Assembly: GCF_003337555.1 (NCBI RefSeq)
Contig: NZ_QPJK01000007.1
Location: forward strand, 1-64,000
DNA: 64,000 nucleotides
Origin: Pseudorhodoferax soli
GTDB taxonomy: Bacteria > Pseudomonadota > Gammaproteobacteria > Burkholderiales > Burkholderiaceae_C
Direction: 5' to 3'
The stretch's first letter is position 1. Each line of letters begins with the position of its first letter. The position numbers were made by a program, and so were the translations under genes. Below the pieces are notes generated by a model. That model saw only the letters and a program-made list of their open reading frames with translations, was not told the origin of the DNA and searched no databases. Of this stretch, positions 10,077 to 17,859 are shown one piece after another.

Positions 10077-11216
10077 CTACAGGGTCCAGCCAGCAACAAC
10101 CTCGTCGACGTGCGACACGGCTGCCGGTGCAGGGCCTTGGACTCCCTGACCACTACGCGAGAACCGCGGTGCAGCGTTGGGCTGCAGCACCCCTCCAAGG
10201 TCACGATATACAGCACGATGCGCGATATGGGGATGCAAAGCTGCTTCGCGCGGCGCGAGCACCGGCGCGACGCAGGCATCGCCCCCCTCGAACACCGCCG
10301 CCCATTCCACCTGGCTGCGTTGACGGAACAGTGCAGCGATCCTGTCGCTGAACTCCGGCCAACGCGCGCGGTCGTGCTGCGGAAGATCCGCGGCATCCAA
10401 CCCCATGCGCGCGCAGAACTCCGCGTAGAACTGCGGTTCGATCGCGCCAACCGCCATGTACAGGCCATCGCGCGTCTCGTAGCAGCGGTAGAAGTGCGAT
10501 GCCGCATCGAGCATGTTGCTGGCGCGCTCGGCTCGCCAGTCGCCACGCACGAGCCGCCCCATGTAGAGCGAAAGCAGCGAGGCCGATCCATCGACGATGG
10601 CCGCATCGACCACCTGGCCTTTGCCGCTCGCGCGCGCCTCGAGCAGAGCCGCAAGCATTCCCATCACGAGGTACAACGAACCTCCTCCGTAGTCACCGAC
10701 CAGGTTCTGCGGGGGAAGCGGCGGTGCGCCGCGAGGACCGAAGGTCGCCAGCGGTCCGGCGAGCGCGATGTAGTCGATGTCATGACCGGCCTGAAGCGCC
10801 TTTGGGCCATCCTGTCCCCAGCCGGTGATGCGTCCGTACACCAGCCGCGGATTTCGCGCCGCCACGACATCGGGTCCCAAGCCAAGGCGCTCCATGACCC
10901 CCGGCCGAAATCCTTCGAGCAGCGCATCGGCCTTGGCGAGCAAGGCCAATGCCTGCTCGACGCCGTCGGCAGTGCGCAGGTTGATCTCCACTACCCTGCG
11001 GCCACGCGAGACGACGTCATGCGCGGGACGGGCCCCGGCACCGGGACGGTCGATGCGCACGATGTCGGCTCCCATGTCGGACAGCAGCATCGCGGCGAAA
11101 GGTCCTGGGCCAATGCCGGCGAACTCGACGACCCGCAAGCCTCGAAGTGGGCCCGCTGGGCCTTCGCCTGGACACCGGGACTCGAATTCCATGTTGCCTG
11201 CGGTTGCGGTGGTCAT
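10077..11216 (-). CDS. Alpha-methylacyl-CoA racemase (CaiB/BaiF family)
   Basis: The 379-residue protein interconverts R- and S-2-methylacyl-CoA esters, so that branched acyl chains can enter beta-oxidation. It shows the AMACR-specific opening LRVVEFAGIGPGPFAAMLLSDMGAD, RRVVEINLR, the conserved His in GHDIDYIALAGPL and the Asp in NLVGDYGGGSLYLVMG, both matching the acid-base pair of characterised racemases. It is divergent from another CaiB gene across a 54-bp gap that holds a shared operator. The first about 25 residues precede the conserved core, so a start at the Met at residue 9 (MEFESRC) is possible. Confidence 0.9.
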   Translation of the reverse strand: MTTATAGNMEFESRCPGEGPAGPLRGLRVVEFAGIGPGPFAAMLLSDMGADIVRIDRPGAGARPAHDVVSRGRRVVEINLRTADGVEQALALLAKADALLEGFRPGVMERLGLGPDVVAARNPRLVYGRITGWGQDGPKALQAGHDIDYIALAGPLATFGPRGAPPLPPQNLVGDYGGGSLYLVMGMLAALLEARASGKGQVVDAAIVDGSASLLSLYMGRLVRGDWRAERASNMLDAASHFYRCYETRDGLYMAVGAIEPQFYAEFCARMGLDAADLPQHDRARWPEFSDRIAALFRQRSQVEWAAVFEGGDACVAPVLAPREAALHPHIAHRAVYRDLGGVLQPNAAPRFSRSGQGVQGPAPAAVSHVDEVVAGWTL

Positions 11217-11227
11217 TTCTCGATTTT

Positions 11228-11254
11228 ACAATGTCGAAACCAATTTCTCCATAG
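11228..11254. promoter_or_regulatory. Shared 27-bp operator, copy A (AMACR/CaiB divergent promoter)
   Basis: The plus strand reads ACAATGTCGAAAC, one pyrimidine, AATTT, one pyrimidine, TCCATAG. The reverse complement of 15321-15347 is the same except for those two pyrimidines (25 of 27 identical). The site is an imperfect palindrome (TGTCGAAA against TATGGARAAA) and resembles IclR-family operators of the TGGAAA-N-TTTCCA type. In both places the plus strand continues with GTGAATTCA. Confidence 0.7.
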
Positions 11255-11270
11255 TGAATTCAGGAGCAGT

Positions 11271-12491
11271 ATGGCTGGACCGTTTCCCCACATTCGCGTT
11301 CTCGACCTGTCCCGCATCCTTGCGGCTCCGCTCGCGGCGCAGATCCTCGGCGACCTTGGGGCGGAGGTGATCAAGATCGAGAAGCCTGGCCATGGCGACG
11401 ACACGCGGACCTTCGGGCCACCGTGGATGAAGGATGCGCAAGGCGTCGACACCAGCGAGTCCGCCTACTTTCTCGCGGGCAACCGGAACAAGAAGTCGAT
11501 CACGCTGGACATCGCGACGCCGCGCGGCCAGGAGATCCTGCGCGAACTGGTGCGGGTAAGCGACGTCCTGATCGAGAACTACAAGGTCGGCAACCTCGAC
11601 CGGTACGGGCTGGGATACGAGGATCTGAAGAAGATCAACCCGCGCCTCATCTATTGCTCGTTGACCGGATTCGGCCAGGATGGTCCGTACGCCGAGCGCC
11701 CGGGCTACGACTTCGTGTTCCAGGGCATGGGCGGGCTCATGAGCATCACCGGAGAGATGGACGGCCTGCCGGGCGGCGGCCCCCAGAAAGTGGGCATCCC
11801 GATCATCGACTACATGACAGGACTCAATGCTGCCATCGCGCTGTGTGCCGCGCTGGCGCACCGGGAGCGTACCGGCGAAGGCCAGCACATCGACTGCGCA
11901 CTGCTCGACATGGCGGTGGCCGTGAACGTGACGCAGGTCTTGTCGCAGTTCTGCGGAGGCCAAATCCCTCGCAGACTGGGAAACGCACACCCGCACATCG
12001 TGCCATACGAGGTCTTTCCCACGGCCGATGGTCACATGATCCTCGCCGTCGCCAACGACGCGCAGTTCCAGCGATTCTGCGCAGTGGCTGACCGCCCCTC
12101 GCTTGCCGCCGATCCACGCTTCGCCACGAACTCGCAACGCGTGATCAACCGTGGCATCCTGACGCCGATCGTGACCGAGTTGCTGGCCAAGCAGTCCAGG
12201 CGCTGGTGGCAGGAGCACCTGGAGCAAGCCGGTGTTGCCTGTGGGCCGATCAACAACCTGCACGAAGTCTTCGAGGATCCGCAGGTGCTGCACAGAGGCC
12301 TGCGGGTGGACATGCCCCACCCGCTCGGAACCGCCCCCACGCTTGCAAGTCCTCTGAGACTGTCTGCCACGCCCGTGAGCTACCGACGTGCGCCGCCGCT
12401 TCTCGGCGAGCACACACGTGAGGTTCTCGAAGAGCTGCTGCACATGCCGGCGTCCGCTGTCGACGCGCTGTCGGCAGAGCGCGTGATCTGA
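11271..12491 (+). CDS. CaiB/BaiF CoA-transferase
   Basis: This 406-residue class III CoA-transferase moves CoA between carboxylic acids. The start at 11271 has AGGAG four bases upstream; a longer open frame to the left is antisense to the racemase and not real. Family signatures are VLDLSRILAAPLAAQILGDLGAEVIKIE, NRNKKSITLDI, DVLIENYKVGNLDRYGLGY and CSLTGFGQDGPYAERPGYD. The nucleophile Asp is retained in IDCALLDMAVAV. It lies downstream of the shared operator and is probably co-regulated with the operon at 15.3 kb. The acid it activates is unknown; a dicarboxylate would fit the cluster. Confidence 0.88.
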   Translation: MAGPFPHIRVLDLSRILAAPLAAQILGDLGAEVIKIEKPGHGDDTRTFGPPWMKDAQGVDTSESAYFLAGNRNKKSITLDIATPRGQEILRELVRVSDVLIENYKVGNLDRYGLGYEDLKKINPRLIYCSLTGFGQDGPYAERPGYDFVFQGMGGLMSITGEMDGLPGGGPQKVGIPIIDYMTGLNAAIALCAALAHRERTGEGQHIDCALLDMAVAVNVTQVLSQFCGGQIPRRLGNAHPHIVPYEVFPTADGHMILAVANDAQFQRFCAVADRPSLAADPRFATNSQRVINRGILTPIVTELLAKQSRRWWQEHLEQAGVACGPINNLHEVFEDPQVLHRGLRVDMPHPLGTAPTLASPLRLSATPVSYRRAPPLLGEHTREVLEELLHMPASAVDALSAERVI

Positions 12492-12495
12492 GCGC

Positions 12496-12512
12496 GAAGG
12501 CGTGATGCCTTC
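12496..12512. terminator. Hairpin between convergent genes
   Basis: GAAGGC-GTGAT-GCCTTC lies between the stops of the CoA-transferase (plus) and the MaoC-fold gene (minus), so it could serve both. It lacks a T-run. Confidence 0.45.
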
Positions 12513-12517
12513 CTCGC

Positions 12518-13003
12518 TCAGGCGCGCTTCATGAGCACGCGAGCCGTGTAGTCCAAGGCGACCTCGTCGCGCTGGTTCAGCACGGAGATCGCAAGGGAGA
12601 CCACCCCCCGGGTCGGATCGCGGGTTTCCTTCGTCCCGGAGATGCGCACTTCAGCATGCAAGGTGTCGCCCACGCGCACAGGCTGGAGGAAGCGGAACGC
12701 GTCCATGCCCAGTCCGGCGAGCGTGTTCGGTCCAAGGATGCTCTCCATCATTCCCGCGGAGAGGGACGCAGTCAGAAATCCGGGCGCAATCGGCCCCCCG
12801 AAGGCGGTTGCCGCGCGCGCGTGTTCCCGATCGATGAAGAGTGGCAGTTGCAGCCCGGCCATTGCAGTGAAGCCCACAAGATGGCTTTCGGTCACGGTAC
12901 GGCTGTAGCTGACGTGGACATCACCTTCGACGAAGTCCTCGAAGACCGGAGTGCGCGGAGCGATGCGCCGCGATCCACCCTTCGCTTCTGCTGCCGCGCT
13001 CAT
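12518..13003 (-). CDS. MaoC-fold protein lacking the hydratase catalytic dyad
   Basis: This is a 161-residue hot-dog-fold protein of the MaoC/FAS1-like dehydratase group (FEDFVEGDVHVSYSRTVTESHLVGFTAMAG, then PIAPGFLTASLSAGM). R-specific hydratases carry Asp and His in a G-D-x-N-P-[LIV]-H motif. Here the aligned stretch is AGLQLPLF, so both are missing, unlike the second MaoC protein at 16.6 kb (DYNSLH). It may bind acyl-CoA without hydrating it or use other residues. Its start overlaps the stop of the upstream Bug receptor gene (ATGA), as last gene of a three-gene operon. Confidence 0.8.
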   Translation of the reverse strand: MSAAAEAKGGSRRIAPRTPVFEDFVEGDVHVSYSRTVTESHLVGFTAMAGLQLPLFIDREHARAATAFGGPIAPGFLTASLSAGMMESILGPNTLAGLGMDAFRFLQPVRVGDTLHAEVRISGTKETRDPTRGVVSLAISVLNQRDEVALDYTARVLMKRA

Positions 13004-14016
13004 TTCGCAAACCCCAGGGTCTTCGAGAGCTTCGATGCCTTGTCGATCTCCGCCTGCATTTCCTTGATGAACTGCTCGTTCGACGGCGAGATCGGGTGGG
13101 CTCCCAGGGGCGTCAAGCGGTCGATGACCTCTTTCGAGGACATTGCCTTGACCGCCAGCTCGTGCAGGCGTACGCCGACATCCTTAGGCAGGCCAGCGCG
13201 TGTCACGAACCCATACCACAGCGGCGTTGCCACGTAGTTTGGTTGGCCCAATGCTTCCGCGAGATGGGGAACGTCCGGCAACTGCGCCGAGCGTTGCGAG
13301 TCGAAGACGCCAAGTGCCTTGACCTTGCCGGCTCGCACATGCGGCAGGCACAGCGGCATGGCGGATGGGTACATCGACACCTGCCCCCCGATCACATCGG
13401 TCATGGCCTGGGCGGTGCTCTTGTACGGGATCTCGACGATGTCCAGCCCCATGGCCTGCTTGAAGATTTCCATCTCAAGCTGGCTCGGTGTCCCCTGACC
13501 GGAGGAGGCGTAGTTCAGCTTGCCCGGATTGGCCTTCGCGTAGGCGATCAGTTCCTGGATGGTGCCGATGTTGAGCGCGTTGGCGATCGTCAGAACGATG
13601 GGAACGATCGCGACCTTGGCAACCGGGACGAAGTCCTTCAGCGGGTCGTACGGCGGCTTGAGACTCGTCGCAGCCACGATGGTGAAGGGATTGGCCACCA
13701 TCAGCAACGTATGCCCATCCGGCGCGGCCTGCATGGCGGCCATCGTGCCAACGATGCCGCCGCCACCCTCCCGGTTCTCGACCACCACGACCTGTCCCGT
13801 GTCCTCGCCGATCTTCTGCCCGAACGTGCGCGCAATGACATCGCTTCCCGTTCCTGGTGCGAAGGGGACGATGATCTTCATCGGTTTGCTCGGAAAAGCG
13901 GGCTGCGCGAGGGCAGCCGGCGAGATGGTGAACGGCGCCGCCACCGCAAACGCTCCCGCAAGGCCGGCGCGCACGATGTCTCTGCGCCTCGGCGTCTGTT
14001 GTTGGTCCTGCTTCAT
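13000..14016 (-). CDS. Bug/TctC-type tripartite tricarboxylate receptor
   Basis: The 338-residue periplasmic binding protein has a Tat-like leader (RRRDIVRAGLAGAFAVAAPF) ending before AQPAFPSKPMKIIVPF. The fold markers are PSKP-KIIVPFAPGTGSD, ENREGGGG, NYASSGQGTPSQL and EIPYKSTAQAMTDVIGGQV. The start at 14016 follows GGAGA by five bases. Bug receptors bind carboxylates or similar small acids. No TctAB membrane partner is nearby, which is common for Bug proteins. It sits between a CaiB gene and a MaoC gene, so it probably captures the acid that the cluster degrades. Confidence 0.9.
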   Translation of the reverse strand: MKQDQQQTPRRRDIVRAGLAGAFAVAAPFTISPAALAQPAFPSKPMKIIVPFAPGTGSDVIARTFGQKIGEDTGQVVVVENREGGGGIVGTMAAMQAAPDGHTLLMVANPFTIVAATSLKPPYDPLKDFVPVAKVAIVPIVLTIANALNIGTIQELIAYAKANPGKLNYASSGQGTPSQLEMEIFKQAMGLDIVEIPYKSTAQAMTDVIGGQVSMYPSAMPLCLPHVRAGKVKALGVFDSQRSAQLPDVPHLAEALGQPNYVATPLWYGFVTRAGLPKDVGVRLHELAVKAMSSKEVIDRLTPLGAHPISPSNEQFIKEMQAEIDKASKLSKTLGFAK

Positions 14017-14116
14017 GCTTGTCTCCGTTGGTTGTGAATTCTGGGTTCGATGCCCTCGCGCTCGGGCTGATTGGTTGACTGCAACGATCAGGCGTCCCGC
14101 CATCAGGCAGACTGCG

Positions 14117-15304
14117 TCACGGCGCAAGCAGCCTGTCGATCTCTGCCTGCGAGCAGCCGATGCTCTGCAACAAGGCGTGGCTTGAGTCGCCCACGTCGGG
14201 CCATGCGTAGCGTGGATCGCCTGGACGCGGTGCGCTCACCCCGGGCGTGCGTGGCATCCGAAAGACACCGCAGCTCGGGTCGGAAACCTCCGGCGCGGCA
14301 TCGACCGCCTCGACCAAGGGATGCCTGAACCAGGTACCCAGCGTGTTGACCTCGCTCGCGACGACACCATGGGCCGCCAGATGAGCGAGCCAATCTTGGG
14401 TTCCGCGCTCCAGTAGCGCCATCGCGAACTGGGTCTCCAGATGCGCAGCGTGCCGCGCACGCTTGACGAAGCTGTCAAAGTCAGGTTCCTCCGCGAGATC
14501 AGCGCGTCCTGTTGCCCGGCACAGTGCGCCGTACTGCGACTCCTTGCTGAGCGTAACCGCGATCCATCCATCGCGCGTTCGGTAGACGCCGGCGGGCACG
14601 TTGAGGGCAACGGGATCGTCGCCCTCCAGCGATCCTTCGATCAGCTTTGCAGAGAGAAAAGCCGCCGTCGACTGCATGAGGCTCACGTCGATGTGACGCC
14701 CCGGTTGCCCACGCAGACGCCCATACAGTGCGGAGGCCAGCGCCTGAAACGCATAGAGCGCCGTAAGGGTATCGACCGCGAGAAAGCCCAGGCGCCGTGG
14801 CCGCCCTTGCGCATCCGTGTTGAGGCTCATCATCCCCGAGAAGCCCTGGATCACAGTGTCGGTCGCCGCCTGCTGCGCCCCAGGACCCTGCTGCCCAAAG
14901 CCGCTCACCGACAGGTAGACCACATCCGGATTCCGCGCCCGAACCTGTTCATAGCCGATTCCGAGTTTGTCCACGACGCCTGGGCGAAAGCTCTCGATGA
15001 ACACGTCGCAGCGTTCGGCAAGGCGCAGCACCGCCTCGGCCGCTCCGTCGCGCTTGATGTCGATCGCCAGGCTCTTCTTGCCACGGTTGGCCATCAGGTC
15101 GATGGCAGTGTGGTTGTTGTAGCGCTGGCCGATCCCACGACTCCAGTCCCCGAGGGGCGGTTCGAGCTTGATCACCTCCGCTCCCTGTTGCGCGAGCAGC
15201 GAGCCGCAGTAAGGCCCCGCCAGGCCCTGGCTCGCGTCCAGGACGCGGACGCCATGAAATGGAAGCGAAGCTGCCGCGCTGCCGTCGGAATCGTTCATCG
15301 TCAT
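14117..15304 (-). CDS. CaiB/BaiF CoA-transferase with Gln in place of the nucleophile Asp
   Basis: A 395-residue class III CoA-transferase family member: VRVLDASQGLAGPYCGSLLAQQGAEVIKLE, NRGKKSLAIDIK, VFIESFRPGVVDKLGIGYEQV and YLSVSGFGQQGPGA. In well-studied members the acyl-enzyme forms on an Asp in HIDVSLLDA-type sequences. Here the stretch is HIDVSLMQSTAAF, with Gln at that place, so the chemistry may differ (for example a lyase or a ternary-complex transfer). First gene of the minus-strand operon 15304 to 12518, with GGAGAG before its ATG and the shared operator upstream. Confidence 0.85.
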   Translation of the reverse strand: MTMNDSDGSAAASLPFHGVRVLDASQGLAGPYCGSLLAQQGAEVIKLEPPLGDWSRGIGQRYNNHTAIDLMANRGKKSLAIDIKRDGAAEAVLRLAERCDVFIESFRPGVVDKLGIGYEQVRARNPDVVYLSVSGFGQQGPGAQQAATDTVIQGFSGMMSLNTDAQGRPRRLGFLAVDTLTALYAFQALASALYGRLRGQPGRHIDVSLMQSTAAFLSAKLIEGSLEGDDPVALNVPAGVYRTRDGWIAVTLSKESQYGALCRATGRADLAEEPDFDSFVKRARHAAHLETQFAMALLERGTQDWLAHLAAHGVVASEVNTLGTWFRHPLVEAVDAAPEVSDPSCGVFRMPRTPGVSAPRPGDPRYAWPDVGDSSHALLQSIGCSQAEIDRLLAP

Positions 15305-15320
15305 TGACTCTCCGATTTCC

Positions 15321-15347
15321 CTATGGAAAAATTAGTTTCGACATTGT
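15321..15347. promoter_or_regulatory. Shared 27-bp operator, copy B (CaiB/acyl-CoA dehydrogenase divergent promoter)
   Basis: This is the inverted copy of the site at 11228-11254, with two differences in 27 bases. It lies 16 bp from the minus-strand CaiB start and 42 bp from the acyl-CoA dehydrogenase start, so one protein could control both operons. The IclR regulator at 19.7-20.4 kb, at the end of the plus-strand operon, is the obvious candidate. Confidence 0.7.
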
Positions 15348-15389
15348 GAATTCAAAAATCGAGACAAGCAACAAGAGGTGACCCCAGGC

Positions 15390-16565
15390 ATGAGACATCT
15401 GGAAGACGACGACCTCACGTCGGAGCAGCAGTTGCTGCGCGAGAACGTGGCACGTTTCATGGAACGGGAAGTGCGCCCGACCGTAGCGGAGTTCGAGGCG
15501 CGCGGCGAGTTCGACTGGACGCTGCCAGCACGACTTGCAGAGTTCGGCTACCTCGGCGGCTTTCTGCCCGAGGACCAGGGTGGCTACGGCCTGTCCTACA
15601 TGGACTTCGCGGTTCTGATGGAGGAAGCCGGCTACCAGTGGCACAGCCTGCGGGCGATCCTCAACACCATGAACATGGCGGCGCTGATGATCGCGAGGTT
15701 GGGAACGCCCCAGCAGAAGGAGAAATATCTCGCTCCCCTGCTTGCCGGCCAGCTTCGGGTCTGGGTCGGCATCACCGAGCCGAACCATGGGTCCGATGTT
15801 GCGGGCATAGAGACCCGTGCGGTACAGGAGGGGGGTCACTGGATCATCAACGGAAGCAAGCTCTGGATCACCAACGGCGCGATCGCGGAACTTGGCATCC
15901 TGATGGCCAAGACAGCAGGCCGACCAGGCGAGCCGGATGGCATCACGGCGTTCCTGGTGGACAGCCGCGAGACCGCGTTCGAGAAGCGCCGCGTCCACAC
16001 CATGGTCCTGCGCGCCACCACGACCTCCGAGCTCAGCTTTCAGGACATGCGTATTCCGCAGGCCAATGTGTTGGGCGAAGTCGGCAATGGACTCAAGAAC
16101 ATCCTGCTGGCGTTGAGCTTCGGGCGCTTGTCCGTCGCGGCAGGCGCTGTAGGAGCAGCCCAGGCGGCATTCGATCTCTCTGTCGAGTACGCCAAGACCC
16201 GCCGACAGTTCGGCGCACCGATCGGCTCCTATCAGTTGGTCCAGAAGATGGTGGTCGACATGCAGGTGCGTACCGAGGCAGCGCGGCAACTCGTACGCCG
16301 CGCCGCCCGCACACTGGACCGCGGAAGGCCAGGCCGGATGGCCTGCTCCATCGCCAAGCTGTACAGCGCCCAGGCCGCCCATGAAGTTGCCGACCTGGCG
16401 CTGCAAGTGCACGGGGGCATGGGATACAGCGCCGACTATCCGATCGAGCGGATCTTTCGGGACACCCGTGGTGCCGTGATCCCGGAAGGCACGACGGAGA
16501 TCCAGACGCTGATCATCGGCCGCGAGCTGCTAGGCATTTCGGCGTTCGGCGCCGACCGAGACTGA
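15390..16565 (+). CDS. Acyl-CoA dehydrogenase
   Basis: This 391-residue flavoprotein introduces a 2,3-double bond into an acyl-CoA and passes electrons to ETF. Seen: the N-terminal helical domain, the FAD-contact stretch VWVGITEPNHGSDVAG, WIINGSKLWITNGA, RRQFGAPIGSYQLVQ, LQVHGGMGYSADYPIERIFRD and the catalytic Glu in IPEGTTEIQ. I prefer the ATG at 15390 (GAGGTGA eight bases upstream) over the GTG at 15378. First gene of a plus-strand operon of five. Confidence 0.93.
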   Translation: MRHLEDDDLTSEQQLLRENVARFMEREVRPTVAEFEARGEFDWTLPARLAEFGYLGGFLPEDQGGYGLSYMDFAVLMEEAGYQWHSLRAILNTMNMAALMIARLGTPQQKEKYLAPLLAGQLRVWVGITEPNHGSDVAGIETRAVQEGGHWIINGSKLWITNGAIAELGILMAKTAGRPGEPDGITAFLVDSRETAFEKRRVHTMVLRATTTSELSFQDMRIPQANVLGEVGNGLKNILLALSFGRLSVAAGAVGAAQAAFDLSVEYAKTRRQFGAPIGSYQLVQKMVVDMQVRTEAARQLVRRAARTLDRGRPGRMACSIAKLYSAQAAHEVADLALQVHGGMGYSADYPIERIFRDTRGAVIPEGTTEIQTLIIGRELLGISAFGADRD

Positions 16566-16600
16566 CGATGTCCACAACCACGAACGGAATGGAGCCCCTG

Positions 16601-17092
16601 ATGAACGATCGCCTGCTTGGCAAACTTCAAGACCTTGTCATCCACTACGAGGATCTGGAGGTGGGCGACACCTTCACGACCTCGGGGCGGACCGTGACCG
16701 AAGCCGACGTCGTGAATTTCGCGGGCCTGTCCGCGGACTACAACTCCCTGCACGTGGATGCCACCTTCGCATCGACCACACAGCACGAAGGACGTATCGC
16801 GCACGGGCTCCTGGTACTGGCCATCGCATCCGGTCTGTGCACGCGCCTACCGCTCATGAAGTTCCTCGAGCCGTCCATCCTGGGCCTGGCCGATCTCCAA
16901 TGCAAATTTCGTCGACCCTGCAAGATCGGCGACACCCTGCACGTGCGTATGCGCGTTACCGACAAGCAGCCCGGCAAGAAGCCGGACCGGGGCACGGTCA
17001 CCTTCGCGCGCACTGCCGTCAACCAACGCGGCGAAGACGTGATGGAAAGCCAGTGGCAGCTCGTGGTGCGGAATCGAGGAAGCGTGCAATGA
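16601..17092 (+). CDS. MaoC-family enoyl-CoA hydratase
   Basis: The R-specific hydratase adds water to the double bond made by the preceding dehydrogenase. It carries a normal motif: VNFAGLSADYNSLHVDATFA, with Asp, Asn and His in place, followed by RIAHGLLVLAIASGL. I chose the ATG at 16601 because GGAG lies six bases upstream; an ATG at 16568, two bases after the dehydrogenase stop, has no ribosome site. The stop overlaps the next start (ATGA). About 163 residues, normal for a single-domain MaoC hydratase. Confidence 0.88.
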   Translation: MNDRLLGKLQDLVIHYEDLEVGDTFTTSGRTVTEADVVNFAGLSADYNSLHVDATFASTTQHEGRIAHGLLVLAIASGLCTRLPLMKFLEPSILGLADLQCKFRRPCKIGDTLHVRMRVTDKQPGKKPDRGTVTFARTAVNQRGEDVMESQWQLVVRNRGSVQ

Positions 17093-17859
17093 GAGCGTCG
17101 TCCCCTCCCCGGACGCGCATCGCGCGTCATACGGAAGCCGCCGTGTATGTCAGGGACTACGATCTGGTGCAGGACCTCATCGGCAAGTTGAGCTTCACCG
17201 AGATGATCGTTCTGCAGCTCACCGGCAGAATGCCAACCGCGTTGCAGACCCGCATTCTCGACGCCGTGCTGGTGACACTGATGGAGCATGGCTTCACGCC
17301 GAGTTCGATCGTCGCCCGCCTCATCTACGACTCCACACCCGAGGCGATGCAGTCGGCGGTCGCTGCGGGCCTGCTCGGCGTCGGAGGTACCTTCATCGGC
17401 ACCATGGAAGGGGCAGCCTGCCTGATCGACGACATCCTGCAGGCAGGCGAAGGCGCCGAAGCGCGCGCCCGGAAGATCGCCACCGAGCACGCCCAACGGC
17501 GCAATCCTGTGCCCGGCTTTGGCCACCCGTTCCACAAGCCCGACGATCCCCGCTCGCCCAAGCTGCTTGCACTGGCCAGGGAGTCGGGCGCGCCCGGACG
17601 ACACATCGAAGCACTGGAGTTGCTATCCCGCGAGGTCGACGCGGCGTTCGGGCGCCATCTCACCATCAACGTCACCGGCGCCGTGGCCGCGCTGCTCGGC
17701 GAGATTGACATCCCCCAGAAGATCATGCGAGGTCTTGCGGTTGTGAGCCGCGCCGCCGGCCTCGTCGGACATATCCACGAGGAACAGGAGCTGCCGACTG
17801 CGCGCCATGTCTGGGGCCTGGTGCAAAGGGAAGTTCCCTACGAGGAGAATCCAAGGTGA
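17089..17859 (+). CDS. Citryl-CoA lyase-like protein (citrate synthase superfamily)
   Basis: The 256-residue protein belongs to the short citrate-synthase-like lyases. Seen: YVRDYDLVQDLIGKLSFTEMIVLQLTGR near the N-terminus, GGTFIGTMEGAACL, and the active-site histidine segment NPVPGFGHPFHKPDDPR. It would cleave a 3-hydroxy-3-carboxyacyl-CoA into acetyl-CoA or propionyl-CoA and an oxoacid, which is the logical end of a CoA-transfer, dehydrogenation, hydration, cleavage sequence. The ATG start is fixed by the ATGA overlap with the MaoC gene. The length is much shorter than citrate synthase, as expected for the lyase group. Confidence 0.78.
   Translation: MRASSPPRTRIARHTEAAVYVRDYDLVQDLIGKLSFTEMIVLQLTGRMPTALQTRILDAVLVTLMEHGFTPSSIVARLIYDSTPEAMQSAVAAGLLGVGGTFIGTMEGAACLIDDILQAGEGAEARARKIATEHAQRRNPVPGFGHPFHKPDDPRSPKLLALARESGAPGRHIEALELLSREVDAAFGRHLTINVTGAVAALLGEIDIPQKIMRGLAVVSRAAGLVGHIHEEQELPTARHVWGLVQREVPYEENPR

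Noticed and set aside
10017-11270. Long in-frame extension upstream of the plus-strand CaiB gene
   Set aside because: It is antisense to the AMACR gene; the true start at 11271 has a ribosome site and begins the conserved domain.
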